Source of the DNA: Hevea brasiliensis
Taxonomy: Eukaryota; Streptophyta; Magnoliopsida; Malpighiales; Euphorbiaceae
DNA length: 64,000 nucleotides
NCBI RefSeq assembly: GCF_030052815.1
Contig: NC_079496.1
Coordinates: forward strand, 78,791,652-78,855,651
Reading direction: 5' to 3'
Part shown: one piece after another, positions 49,733-62,174 of the stretch
Numbering within the stretch: position 1 is the first letter of the stretch
Layout: each line of letters begins with the position of its first letter
Notes under the pieces: generated by a model
Databases searched by the model: none
Told to the model about the DNA's origin: nothing
What the model saw: the letters and a program-made list of their open reading frames with translations, nothing else
Position numbers and translations under genes: made by a program

Positions 49733-51086
49733 TGTAACACCCCTATTTGCGTAGCCTGATATATTTCACTATTACGTTGATCGGTGTCGGTCTAGATAAC
49801 TGAGAGGATTAGAACCACACTTAAGACAACTAGATAAGCCTTGAACACAAATAATTAGTAATTGCCAATTAGTTAAGTATAAATAAGAAAAACATAACAT
49901 AATAAGTTAAACGAGCCGAGAGTCACAGCGATGGGTAACCTTCTCGGGAAGGACTACGAAGTCGATTTAAACTCAAATTTCAAACTATAAAATGTGATGC
50001 TGTGGTCCTTAGGACTATTACAAACATAGCAGAAAAGAGAAAATTCCGAAAAAGAACTGTTAAGCCATCAAATAATTAGGTCAGGGATCCGGAAGAAATA
50101 TTGAATTATTTACAAACCGGGTCGAACTGGCAAGGGGCAATTTGGTCAATTGACCCTAAGAGCTGACTCCTGACCTAACTGTCAAATAAAATCAGAGAAA
50201 AAACAATTTCGGAATTAGGAATTAAATTAAAGAACTAATGGTAAAATAAATAAAAAAAAGGAAAATGAAAAAGTAAAAGGTGATGACATCATGCATAACA
50301 TCATGCATGATGCAATAACTATTATATTAAAAAAAAATAAATTTGGATAATTTGTGGTCTTCCATAGAGGATAAAAATTGATAAAAGAAAAGAAAAAAAA
50401 AACAAAAAAAAAAGACTCATCTTCATCAAGTTGCCATCTCCCACCTTTCACTCTCTCTCCCTCACCCATAAACCTCCATTAAAGCTCTTTTGTGAGCTCG
50501 CAATCTCAAAATCCCACCATAAAAAAATAACCTACCATAGATAAAACTTGTTTGGGCAACTAGAAAAGAAAGTCCAAGGGAAAGAAAGAAAAGAAAACTT
50601 GAAGGAAAGGAAGAAGAAAATTCTGCATTCAAGGTAGTAATTCAAACTTCAACCTTTTAGTTTAATTATTGTGTTTGTAGCTTAACTAACTTAGAAATAT
50701 ACTTAAAATGAAATGAAAATTATTGTTGGAGGACTAGAAGTAAATTCGGTCGGCTAGGGTTTGTGATGATAATGTATGAAAATTGATTGAATTAATAGTG
50801 TAGGTAAGCTTGTATGAGTGTGGAAGTGATGTTGGTATGCTTTGATTTAGTGAAATGTAACAATTAGTGTAGTTAGGGTTTTGGCACTTAGGGTTTGGAA
50901 GACAAAAATTTGGAGAAGTGGTCAAATAGTATGTTTGACCTTGTTTTAGATGGAAAATGGTCATTTGTGACCAATTGATGTATGATGGAAGTGTTAGAAT
51001 TAGGTTTAGATTCGGATTGGATGTGGGCAGTATGCAGGCAGCATGACCAAGGTCTCTTTCAGGGACCAAAACTAAAAATTTACAAG

Positions 51087-51111
51087 CCCAATTGGTGTGA
51101 GGCCAATTGGG
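51087..51111 (+). repeat. CCAATTGG inverted repeat
   Basis: CCCAATTGG (51087-51095), 7-nt spacer TGTGAGG, CCAATTGGG (51103-51111). Perfect 9-bp arms. Groups A and C carry the same element with arms and spacer slightly changed. Confidence 0.75.
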
Positions 51112-52510
51112 AATGAAACTAGACACAAAATGACACATTTTTTATTCATGAATCATGCCCAAAAAGTGACTAAAACCTAGTGAACAAATTGACCAAATCT
51201 GGATTAGGCAATTTGACCTGTACAAAAATGACTAAATAAACAGTATTTATTCATTTGGCCATAACTTGGGCTAGGCAGGTCTAAATGACCTGAAAGTTTA
51301 CCAGTAGAAAGGTGAGATATAGACCTAAAACTTTTATGAAGAACACAAACCCAAATTATGCCCTTAACCAAGTCATTTAGCCACCTAAAGTTGGTGACCT
51401 AAAATTGCCAGAATCAGAATTTGCCCAGAAAATCTGGGTAAGTCCAATCCAGCAGCCATGATTCAAATGGTTATAACTTGAGCTACAGAACTCCAATTGG
51501 AGTGATTCAAAAAGGAGAATAAATTTAAGACAATAAGGAACAATTTCTATGAAGAAAACTTAGCCAAATTATAACAGTAAAATGGCTAATCGAGCAGTGC
51601 CACATAAGACACCAAAACTGAAATTTTGCAATTTTGCCTAAAAGACCTAAGTTTTGAGAAAACAACCAAAACCAACAAAATTGGTGACCAAAATGTGGTA
51701 TGTGAGTATAGTTAGAGTTCCCATACCTTTTAAGTATAAGAAAGTCAATATTTTGACTTGAATAGTATCATGAATAGTAACCTCAACATGAAAATTTGCA
51801 AGAATGTAAGTTTAAACATATTGGAATTAGTTATTGGAATTGTTATGAAGTAAAGATACTGAGACACTATAAATTTTGTGTTTCAGCTGAAAAAGACTCG
51901 GAATGTCTCAGAGACTGAGTCAAGGCCTAGTGGTGACTCACGTCAGGTTTGTGCACAATAAACCTTTTTTGAGCATTTTGTCATTGAAAAATTGATTTGG
52001 TATGATTTATGAAAATTTGGTGTTAATCATGAATTGTGTTGCCACTTTGTGAATGAAACTATGACTTTGGAAATTTATCGGATTTCTCATAAATTATTTG
52101 AATAAAATGTTTGAAATAGATTTTTGATTCACACTTAGCATGACAGTATCTTATTATTCCTCCTCCATTTATGGGGTGAGATCGATTATTTTTCCTCCCT
52201 CTCTGGTTTACCAGTTGAGGTTGTAAATCAGATGAGTACTCATTAGCTAGCTAGCCACCTCCAACATTGATTTTGATTAGTGGGGTTGTAGATCGCTTTG
52301 TCGTGGTGTACAACATGGCATTGATCAGAAATTTTGTGTCATGACTTAAGTTGAGTATGAATTAGCAACACTATGTTTATTAAATTATTTGACCAAAATT
52401 GTGCCATAATGATTTTTGATAATTTGTGAAATGTAATTGTGAAATATTTAAATTGTGATTTACCAATGAATGTTTTATGTATTGCATTTCAAATCTTTAT
52501 TGTGCACCAA

Positions 52511-52528
52511 TGAGTACTTTTATACTCA
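52511..52528 (+). other. Hairpin, B 5' LTR at 49733
   Basis: TGAGTA pairs with TACTCA around a 6-nt loop, after GTGCACCAA. The following GCGATAGC stem has one mismatch. Confidence 0.6.
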
Positions 52529-53063
52529 GCGATAGCTTATTTTACTGTCACAAATAGGAGCAAGGAAAAAGCAGCAGAGTGAACTGCTGAACTAGAAAAG
52601 CCTTCACTGATTTTGTACGGGTATTATTTTATACCCAATGTAATTTAGTTTGATGTAAATAAATATTGTTCATATGTATTAATGTAAAGTTGAGTAGTTA
52701 TATTTATAAATTGTAATAATATTATTTTTGGATTTTATATCTGTGCATTAAACTTGTTAATGTAAATTAACTTTATTGAATGCAATGTTGATGGAATTAT
52801 TTTGAAGTGGTTTGATTTGAGAAATTTAAGTTGATTTGGGTTGGGAGTTGTGGAGAAATTTATTGGAAGTATTTTTCTTAGATATTTGAAGAACTGTTTT
52901 TTCAAAATACAGATGGCACTCTGCCGAAATTTTTATAAAATTTGCGAAAAAATAAAATGAGACAAAAATTTTAAGTAGTTTTAAAACTTCGAATAAATGA
53001 TTTTAATTTCTACCAAAATGCTTACCACTTCCAAAATGTAAGAAAATAGTTTTAAAATCCCTT

Positions 53064-53121
53064 GTAGGATACTTAATGAGTTATCTGTAGGTGAAGTTCG
53101 ATAGTTCATTAGGTATTCTAC
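53064..53121 (+). other. U5 long hairpin, B LTR at 49733
   Basis: Arms 53064-53085 and 53100-53121, 22 of 22 pairs, four of them G.U. Confidence 0.7.
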
Positions 53122-53168
53122 GGGATCATGTCATGCCTTACAGAGGGGTGAAGTGTGACATGTTTTAG

Positions 53169-53180
53169 TGGTATCAGAGC
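53169..53180 (+). other. Primer binding site
   Basis: TGGTATCAGAGC, initiator tRNA-Met type, 8 nt after the LTR end at 53160. Confidence 0.9.
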
Positions 53181-53349
53181 ATGGTTTTGTAATAAATTTT
53201 GACTATGTGCATGAATATTTCTTTGAAAAGTACAACTGCTCAAGTGTCTTTAATTGATACATATGACATATTTACATCATGAATATGCACTAACGGAGGT
53301 CAACCTCCTTGTGTTTGATCTCAGAAAGTATAAATTTTTGAGAAACGGA

Positions 53350-53566
53350 ATGGAAGAGGGAGATCATTCCGTCGAACAATCTGTTGAGGCTGAGGTTTAA
53401 GGGGAAGCCCCAGCACTCCAAAACGTGAGTGGGTCAGCCATTCTAGCTCCTACTCTAGTGCCGCAATTTCCTACTCAGTTTGCACAGTAGATGGATGCGT
53501 TTTTCTAACAAATGGCAGGAAATGTGCCACCTCAAGCTCAAATGCAAGCACCCATAGCACAATTAT
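53350..53566 (+). pseudogene. Gypsy gag N-terminal fragment
   Basis: Starts MEEGDHSVEQSVEAEV and keeps MAGNVPPQAQM, clearly homologous to the gag starts at 36655 and 28480. Three in-frame stops occur within 70 codons. Similarity ends near 53566, where the sequence switches to LTR 3' sequence; the rest of gag and all of pol are gone. Confidence 0.85.
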
Positions 53567-54056
53567 TGTAATGTTCAAACTTATTTTTGAGTTTTGTAAT
53601 GAATGTAAATTAATTTTTCTTTAGTGGAATATGAATGAAGTCATTTAATATTATTTTTGAAGACAATTGAATTGAGAATTGTTTTGAATTATGGAGTTGG
53701 GAGAAATGATATTGATTTGTGTTGTGGAAGTGGTTGATTTTAATGAAATGAATTATTGGAAGTGTTTTTTTTACAGGTATTTGAAGAACTTTTTTTCCCA
53801 AATATAGACGGAACTCTACCGAAAATTTTTCAAAATTTGCGTAAAAGTAAAAATGTACAAAAATTTTAACTAGTCTTTAAACTTCAAGTAAAAGTTTTTA
53901 ATTCCTACCAAAAGTGCTTGCCACCTTTGAAAAGTAAGAAAATTGTTTTAAAATCCCTTGTAGTATATTTAATGGGTTACCGATAGGCGAAGTATGGTAA
54001 TTCATTAGATGTGTTACGGGATTATGTTACATCTTACTGAGGGATAGGGTGTGACA
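53567..54056 (+). mobile_element. 3' end of a divergent A/B-type LTR
   Basis: Runs from LTR sequence about 490 bp before the terminus to the end GGGATAGGGTGTGACA. It differs at many positions from the LTR at 49733, so it is not that LTR's twin. It is followed by D LTR sequence, so it probably inserted in the D LTR and later fused with the element on its left by deletion. Confidence 0.7.
53960..54017 (+). other. U5 long hairpin, divergent copy
   Basis: Arms 53960-53981 and 53996-54017, 22 of 22 pairs, six of them G.U. Several pairs differ from both A and B while pairing is kept, which makes this the most informative copy. Confidence 0.7.
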
Positions 54057-54909
54057 TGATAGCCCGAGGTACTTAGTACCCAGTGCTAGTTTACCCATTT
54101 ATCTAGTCCGGTCAACTGGTATAGGTTACTTGGGCAATTAAAATAAGTCTTAAAAATTTACAATTAAATAATGAACATAAAAAAAAACTCTAAATTAAGG
54201 ATATTACAAATAGTTACCAAAAATTCAGTCTGTGTGATTTATTAGCATAATTTCTTTGTATTTAATTATTTAGTTTATTTTTATATTACATTGGCACCAC
54301 TAAGCTTCATGCTTAGCGCGTCACTTTTTGCCACGCATAGATACTGAAGATCAGGAGAGAGAGCCCAGTATGCCTTAGACTGGGAGATAGAGTTTTGATC
54401 TGCATTGGGTCTCGAGTGTCACCTCATCCAACAATGCACATTTTGGGTAGACTCCACTAGTCTTGTATTTTATTTTTGGACTTTGTAATTAAATTTTGAA
54501 AATGTAATGTAAATTATATATCTGTACATTAATTTTGTACATGATGTAAATTAATAATATTTGAAAATTTTTCTTCTTGAATTGTTCATGAATGGATGTG
54601 ATTAAATGATTTTATGTGTTTGGAATGAGAATGGAGATGAAATACTTGATTCAAAATTATGAGATGATGATTGAAATTATGAAAAATTTATATGTTTGAA
54701 ATTATTATTGAGATTTTAAACAGGTGTGATTTGTCAAAATTGTGAATAATTTAGGAAAAACTCCATCAGTTTCTCCGATTAATAAATTGACCCAAAATCA
54801 ATAAACCAAAATGTGGATACTAGGAAAGATAATAAGATAAGTTAAAGCGTTCCAGCACCGAGTGTGACATGCCTTGCTCAGCTACACTGTAAACGGGTAA
54901 GGAGTGTCA
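54057..54909 (+). mobile_element. Group D LTR fragment, inverted relative to the D element
   Basis: GTACTTAGTACCCAGTGCTAG onward matches the complement of 58700-58750 in the D LTR. It ends GGTAAGGAGTGTCA at 54909. It lies in plus orientation, opposite to the gag-pol at 55466-57856, so it is not that element's 3' LTR. The hairpin CTAAGC/GCTTAG is at 54300-54316. Confidence 0.75.
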
Positions 54910-55051
54910 CACCCTTGATTAAAATACATCCTTTATAGCCAACTTGAGCCAATGTTTTTACCTATATATTTTCCTTTTTACCCATATTATTCACCTAGCC
55001 CTTAGCCCATACACTTAACTTACCCTTATGAGAGAGGTTATTTATTAAAGT

Positions 55052-55124
<73 letters not shown>

Positions 55125-55465
55125 AAAGGGAAAGAAATTGGAGAAAGAAATAAAATAACTTGCTAGTGTATGGAAACAAATTACAAAGAATTAATTCACC
55201 CAAGAATTCAAAAAATGAGTTTGAGGATGGAACCAAAGAGGGAAAAGTGTAATAAATCCAAGAGTATAAATAAAGTCCCTATTCAATTATTAAGAAGTAT
55301 GCTAGCACAAGAGACAATTTCTAAATTTCTTCTCTCCATAAATAAATAAAAAGAGAGAGAGAGAGAAATTTTAGTGTGTCTTAATCTTTTATAGGTTAAT
55401 AGCTCTCTTACTTTGATTACCTTTATCCTTTTCTTTAGTTGCCATATTAATACCCCTAGGATTTT
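54910..55465. other. Anonymous AT-rich DNA with (AT)n
   Basis: No LTR, gag or pol similarity to the rest of the window and no open frame. Contains the (AT)34 run and short GA runs near 55350. Possibly old flanking DNA, and the only stretch here I cannot attach to a retroelement apart from 47500-47848 and 62063-62174. Confidence 0.4.
55055..55122. repeat. (AT)34 microsatellite
   Basis: Sixty-eight uninterrupted bases of alternating AT. Likely length-polymorphic and prone to assembly error. Confidence 0.97.
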
Positions 55466-57856
55466 GTCAGGGTTTGCAAAACAATCCTCAAATGTTCATC
55501 ATGTTCTTCCCTGGTCTTGGAATACACCAGAATATCATCAATAAAGACCACTACAAACCGATCTAAATATGGATGGAAGAAATGGTTTATAAGGTCTATA
55601 AATGCTGATGGTGCATTTGTTAACCCAAACGGCATCACCAGAAATTCATAATGCCCATACCGGGTTCTGAATGCAGTTTTTGACACATCTGCATCTTTTA
55701 CCCTTAACAGATGATACCCTAATCTGAGATCAATTTTTGAAAATACACCGACTCCCTTTAACTGATCAAACAGATCGTCAATTCTGGGCAATGGATATTT
55801 ATTCTTCACAGTTACTTTTTTCAACTACCGGTAATCAATACACAATCTCAAGTTTCCATCCTTCTTTTTCACAAACAACACTGAAGCTCCCCATGGTGAT
55901 ACACTGGGGCGTATGAACCCCTTATCGAGTAACTCCTGCAACTGAATTTTCAACTCCCTCAATTCAGTGGGTGCCATCCTATAAGGAGTAATAGAAATTG
56001 GTGTTATACCCGACATTACCTCAATAGCAAACTCGACTTCCCTTTCTGATGGTAAACCAGGCAATTCTTCAGGAAACATGTCTGGGAAGTCTCTTACTGT
56101 GGGTATATCACACAAGTTCGGCTTAGCCTGCCTAGTATTAACCACGTGTGCTAGGTAAGCTTTACAACCTTTTCTCATCCATCTTCTTGCAACTGTGGCT
56201 GAGATAACATTGGACAGGAAATCTATCTTTTCACCCACAATTGTAATCTCATTACCCTCAGAAGTTTTCAGAGAAATCCTCTTCAATTTGCAATCAAATA
56301 TTGCCTGATGACGTGACAACCAGTCCATTCCCAAAATTACGTCAAACTAGTGGAAGGGCAATTCAATTAGGTTTGTCAAGAATTCATACCCCTAAATCCT
56401 CAACGGGTAACCTTTATACACCTTATTCACTACCACGTTGTGGCCTAGTGGATTTGTGACCAGAATGTCTTGATCACTCTCCTTTACTAAAACTCCCCTC
56501 TCTACGGGTAGTTTGATGCAGATGTATGAATGAGTGGATCCTGGATCCACCAATGCATGCACAGATGTATTGTAGAGGAAGAACGTACTCCTGATGACAT
56601 CCGGGGCATCTTGCTCCTCCTGAGCTCTGATGGCATAGGCTCTGGTAGGTACTCTGGCATTTGGCCTCTCAGCTGACTCAGATGCAGGCCTCAGTAATGG
56701 ACCAACTGCCTTAGATTTACTGGGCTTCCTACCCCTTTGTGGTGCAGGAGCAGGTCTATCAGCTTGTATTGGGGCAACTGTAGTAGTCCTCTTTGGACAA
56801 TTTTTGATCTGTTGTTCTATAGATCCACACCGTAAGCATGCAGCAGTCACTCGCCAACAGTCCCCTTATGCCACTTCTGTCAGTATGGATAGGTAGAAGA
56901 TGCTGGGGCTGGTTCCCTAAATACCGTCACTGGAGAGCTGCCCACTGATGGTGTGGACTGACCTCTCCTAGGTGTGAACTATGGTCTGGGCCCCTGGGAC
57001 TAACCTTGACCTTGTGGTTGTCTTGAACCTTGAGCAGGAGGACCCTTACTCTTCTTACTGGGAGCAGAAAATGAACTGGACTAACCTGGACCCCTCTTCT
57101 GCTGTATTTCCCTTCTATTTTGCTCATTTATTCGGACTCTTTCTACTTTCAATGCAACATCTACTAATTTGGCAAAATTCGTGATCTCCAATGCTATTAT
57201 CATGACTTTGATATTGTCATTGAGCCTTTCTTCGAACCTTTTGCTCCTTTCTGCCTCTGTAAGGACTATCTCCCTCCCGTACCAGCTTAGTTTGATGAAT
57301 TCTAGCTCATACTCTATCACTAATAGTTGCCTCTGTTTCAGACTAATAAATTCTCTTCTTCTCTCTTCTAAATACACTTTACTGACATACTTCTTCTTGA
57401 ACTCTGTTAGGAAGTAATCCCAGGTGATTTGATCTGGTTGCACCTCACTGGTTACTGTGTCCCACCACTGGTATGCATCATCCTGAAGTAGGGACATAGC
57501 ACCCTCCAGGTTCTGCTCGGGGGTGCAATGAAGCTGTTTCAGCACTGTGATTGTTCTATATAACCAGTTTTCCGCTATCATGGGATCATCCTCCTTCTTC
57601 CCAAAGAAATCCACAGCCTCATGTTTTCACAGTTTCTCCAGATGTGACTTCTGCGGTGCTGGTGGAGGTTGTGGTGGTGGAATTGCCCCTATCATTACAG
57701 GTAAAATTCGGTTATTTGTTGAAATAATGCAAACTGAGGTTGGGCAGGTGCCTCAGCTGCTGGTGTAGCAGATTCTCCCCTGCCTCTAGATTCAGCCCTT
57801 GGTGGAGCACGACTCTCCACCTCTTCATCAACTGCTCTTTGAGAAGCAGGATCCAT
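55466..57856 (-). pseudogene. Group D gypsy gag-PR-RT relic, truncated
   Basis: Gag start at 57856 (MDPASQRAVDEEVESR), a stop after ITEFYL near 57700, then a capsid frame 57614-57081 (LLQDDAYQWWDT, RSKRFEERLNDNIKV). A frameshift falls in the gag C-terminal region. The frame from 56850 holds a degraded zinc knuckle (CLRCGSIEQQIKNC, His missing), protease DPGSTHSYI (about 56540), RT start (YRMAPTEL), stops near 56390 and 56340, DYR*LKK near 55825, and [11 protein letters not shown] near 55540. It ends at HLRIVLQTL, about 55466, where unrelated DNA begins; RNase H and integrase are absent. Similar architecture to the B element but clearly diverged. Confidence 0.9.
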
Positions 57857-57967
57857 ATCCTAATCAAAATAAGAAAACAAACAGATTTGCATCAGTGTCA
57901 CCTCAACACTTACAAATGCAATGCAATGGTATGCACTCTATCTAGGCCTAGAAACGCCTAAACCGAT

Positions 57968-57979
57968 GCTCTAATACCA
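57968..57979 (-). other. Primer binding site of D element
   Basis: The minus strand reads TGGTATTAGAGC, one base different from the sites of the other elements, 7 nt from the LTR end at 57987. Confidence 0.82.
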
Positions 57980-57986
57980 CTAAATA

Positions 57987-60550
57987 TGACACTCCTTACC
58001 CGTCTATAGTGTAGCCGAGTAAGATATGCCACACAGTGTGCCGGAGCACCAATTCATATTTCTATTACAATTTACCTTTTTTAATTCATTTATTCACAAT
58101 TTTTTATTAATCTCAATTTTTGCAAATTTTATAGAAAATTCGGCAGAGTGCTAGCTGTAAATTGAAAAAACAGTTCTTCTGAATTTGTTAAAAACACTTC
58201 CAATATAATCATAATTTCAATCTCAGTCAACCACGAACATCTTTCCACAATTTCTCAAATGACATCAATATTTCAAAAAATTCAATTCATTCATATCATA
58301 CTCAACTCCATAAGAAATACTCAAATTATTACTGAACATGGTTCATAAATAATTACATAACAAAAAGTTTACAAATACAAAAGACCAAAAGTAGCCTAAT
58401 GTCCTACCAATGCACTGCAAATGTGAGGTGACTCTGGATTCTGTGTGCGGATCTGAACGCTCACCCAGTATGAGGTCTGCTGGACTCCCCAGCTATGTCT
58501 CCAACACCTGCATGTGGCAAAAGCGATGCGCTAAGCAATTCTGCTTAGTGGTGACAATATAAAATAAAATAACTAAAATAAAATGGATATGCAAAATGTA
58601 TGTTTACATTTTATGTAGACTTAATTTGGCATTTATTACTGTATTATTCAATTAAAATTTTGTAAGATTTGTTTTCATTGCTTGAGTAACCTTTACTAGT
58701 TGACTAGACTAGATAAACGGGTAAACTGGCACTGGGTACTAAGTACTTCGGACCATCACACCATTGGTCACATTGTGTCTCCCGGTGTGCAACAGAACAG
58801 CTAATAAGCTATATTAATTATCAGGGATAAAACCCAGGTCACCTTTTGAACATGTTATGCTCAAAATTTGAGTTAGGTTTCTTCACAAAAGTTGTAGGTA
58901 TATGTCTCAGCTATTTACTGGTAAAATTTCAGGTCAATTTGACCTTTCTACACTGAGTTATGATCAAATGAATTCATTTGGTCATTTTGCCCAGGCAGAA
59001 TGCAGGTCACCCGGATTAGGACAATCTTTAGGTCAATTTGGTTTGGTTTTCTAGGAATGGTTTCTTCACCAAAGTTATGACATTATGTGTCTAGTTTCAT
59101 GTCCAATTGGCCTTGCACAAATTGAATCTCTACATAACTTGAGCAACAAAACTCCAAATGGAGTGATTCAAAAAAGGAAATATAACTAGACACAATAAGA
59201 AACAACTTTCATGTTGACAACTTTGCTAAATTCCCACTGCAAAAATTACTAATGGAATAGTAAATACAAGGCTTGAAATCTAAAAATTTTGACCAACTAA
59301 AATTAAGCTTAGAAATGGTATTGGCAACCAATACCAATAATTTTAGAATGCAAAATGTGGTATGTTGGGAGTATTAAAACCAATGTACCTATTGTCTATG
59401 CAAAAGTCAACATTTTTGTTGTAACCAAACCTACTGGACTCATGCCTAGTCCTACAGGTCGCCAAGAGCAGCAACACTAACTTCAATTCCCACTACACAA
59501 ACCACTTCATTTCTCATTTACACATAACCAAATGGTCACTAATTGACCATTAAAACTTACGTTCACCATTACATGATCAAAATCTCAATTTTGGTTCCAA
59601 ACCCTATCTCTACCTTTTCAATTTTTCAAACACATACAATCAATGGATCAATTGATACTCCCAATGATGCATATACAAGTTTAAAGGATTAATTGACACT
59701 AACCTTTGTTGGAGAGTTTCCCTAACTTACAAAACTTCTTGATTTTTCTTTCTTTTTGCTCTAGTTGGAAGGAGGAGTTTTAGTGAAAGGAGCAAGTGAT
59801 TTTAGGGGGTGTTTATAAAGAAAATTTAGAAAGAAGGAAAGTCATCAATGGAGATAAGAGAGAGAGAGGAATTCGGCTGAAGAAGGAAGAGAGAAGATGG
59901 CAGATGTTTCTTTTGATTTTTACCCCATTTAACCCTTTTTAAATTGATTTCATAATGCTTGTTATAATTTGATTGGTGGAGCCCTTTTAATGACATCATT
60001 CTTATGCAATAAATCCATTTATTTCTTCTTCTTCTTCTTCTTTATTCTTCTTTCCATTCATTTTTAATAAATTTTTCATCAATATTTATTCATATTTTAT
60101 GTCATATAATTCACTTACATAAATGGACAAGTTGATAAAAAATCATCTCTGAAGACAAAATGACCAAAATGCCCTCCGTTTGGCTTAACGAGCTAAAACT
60201 GATTGAAAAATTTTTCTAAGCCTTTTCTTGGAATTCTAATGTCATGGAATCCTCAATGACTCTTCTTTGGAGTCCCAAAAATTATTTTATGAATTTTTTC
60301 CTGGGTTTAGGTTTGCTAACGGCCTTTACCGTCACTTCCCCTTCGGGTTACTCATCACTGGGGTTTTGGCTCATTTAACCTTAGTGCATTTCATTCCTAA
60401 AAATTTTTCTTGAATTTTATGAGCATTGTTTGGTTTATTTATAACTCCTCACTCTAGTCTAATTATAATTTCAAAAATTCTAGCTGCCCATACCGACATT
60501 GGTCACCGGAACAGTAGACTGTATGGACTAGCTCAAGTGAGGATGTTACA
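57987..60550 (-). mobile_element. Group D 5' LTR (2.56 kb)
   Basis: Plus-strand ends TGACACTCCTTACCCG and GGATGTTACA, giving a sense LTR TGTAACATCC...GGAGTGTCA. It is joined to the D primer site and gag. It inserted into an F LTR on the right (60551). Contains the hairpin CTAAGCA/TGCTTAG (58531-58548). It lacks the long U5 hairpin of groups A-C. A CTT-repeat lies near 60026-60050. Confidence 0.92.
58531..58548 (-). other. Hairpin, group D LTR
   Basis: CTAAGCA pairs with TGCTTAG around ATTC. It is next to GTGGTGAC, the counterpart of the GTGCACCAC context, but the stem is entirely different from A and B. Confidence 0.6.
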
Positions 60551-62062
60551 CAAGCTACACAAATGTAAATTGAATGATTCCAAAGCCAAAATAAACATAA
60601 GACATAGATCTACAATTCTCATGAAGAAGGTATGGCCTAATTCTTATTGTACCTTAGCCTAATTTAATAAGGAAGTTGAGGTACCGAATCTGGAATTTAT
60701 GAAATGTAAGTATAATTGTTTAAAATGTGAATTGTGATTAATGCCTATGGCATGTTAGGTATGAATGACATGTGAAATTGTGTTTGGGACCTATGTTCTC
60801 ATGATGAATGAGATAATGATGGAATGACGAAAGAATAATAACGAAATGACGAAATAATGAGAATATTGAATTGCAAATGATAATAAATTAGCCAAAGTAT
60901 GCCTAGACAGTAGCGCAAGGGTTGGATAGATTGGCATGCCAAGAAGGGAAGAGATTAGCAGCATTGCGCATGGCTTCTATGCCCGAATACCATTGACGGG
61001 CACCGAGTGTCCAATATAGTTATTCATGATTGCTTTGAATAATCATTGGCAGGACCGAGTGTCCAATATGATTATTTTCATGGCTTTTATACCCAATTAT
61101 ATTGCATACCCGGTAGGCACTGATGTGTCCGACGGTATGACGGCCCAAGGCACCGAGTGTCTAGTGCCAGTAAAACCTGCGTATCCAGTCCAAACAGTCC
61201 TGTTAAAGGTTACTTTGGGCACCAAAAAAAATTAAGAAATTTGAATATTGAAATAAAGAAAAGGAAAGATCCTATGAAAATAAATATTTCCAAAGATCGT
61301 GAAAATATGAAAATATGAGAAAACGAGAGAAAAATATCGTGAAAGGTATTCAAAATTGTTACGTAGTTAAACAAATGAAATGACTACAAAAGTTTGATGT
61401 TATAAATTCTATATTCTTTTAAATGATTTATGAATATTTAAATGTGCATTTTCCTTATTTCATACAACCATGAAAATTATTTTGCTTGTATATTGTACTT
61501 TTATAATGTTAGTGCACCACTAAGTAGAAATGCTTAGAACGATGGTTTCTCCTCGCACAGGTCCAGGTGATAAGACCCAGTAGACTTTGGACAGAGATTT
61601 TGGACTGGTCTGCAGTAGTGGTCATTGTCACCTCCGCATATTATTTTGGTACAGATCATTGGGCCACCGTAATATATGATCATATGTATTGTAATTAAAA
61701 ACAAAGTTCGTAATTTAATTTTGAGATGTATGATAAATGTACACATTTTGTAAATGAATGTAAAGAAGGAAATTTATGTATAGAAGTGGATGTGAATAGA
61801 TAAGGAAATATGAGTTGTAATTTTGAAATTGTTATAAATTTGAGACTTTCCAATATGGACAATTTTAACAGGACAATTCTTTAACAGGTAAAATATTAAT
61901 AATACGTGAAAACTCTTGCAGATTCCATTTAAAATTTCCTTGATTAAATTATGATGGAATTAAATTGATCATCAATTGAATAAGATAATATTAGGCACTT
62001 TGGCACAGAATGTGGCATTCTTTTGTTCGGCTACATCGTAGATCGGGTAAGGGGGTGTTACA
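60551..62062 (+). mobile_element. Group F LTR fragment with 3' terminus
   Basis: Begins inside an LTR where the D LTR inserted and ends GGTAAGGGGGTGTTACA at 62062. CACCGAGTGTC-type motifs recur at 61001, 61053 and 61151. A hairpin CTAAG/CTTAG at 61520-61537 follows GTGCACCA. The start and any internal region are missing. Confidence 0.7.
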
Positions 62063-62174
62063 GGGCATTCTAAGGAGATTTTCATAGCAATTTCATGTTT
62101 TAAAGCTTGATTCTTCTTCGAGGAAGCCTCGTGGAATTAGATTAAAGCTAGGACCCTAATTCACTTTCTTCTCA
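62063..62174. other. Short unassigned spacer
   Basis: 112 bp between the F LTR end and the next LTR start. No primer-site or polypurine-tract match, so perhaps target DNA. Confidence 0.35.

Larger units (their letters stand above)
49733..53160 (+). mobile_element. Group B 5' LTR of a rearranged element
   Basis: Starts TGTAACACCCCTATTTGCG, ends AGGGGTGAAGTGTGACA, and is followed 8 nt later by a primer site. The left flank is CACCA within copia-2 gag; no copy of it occurs at the other end of the element (54057 reads TGATA). Contains a perfect CCAATTGG inverted repeat (51087-51111) and a poly-A-rich tract near 50390-50415. Confidence 0.92.

Noticed and set aside
49733..54056. Reading 49733-54056 as an intact non-autonomous element
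   Set aside because: Flanks CACCA and TGATA differ and the two LTR ends belong to different subtypes; a chimeric deletion fits better.
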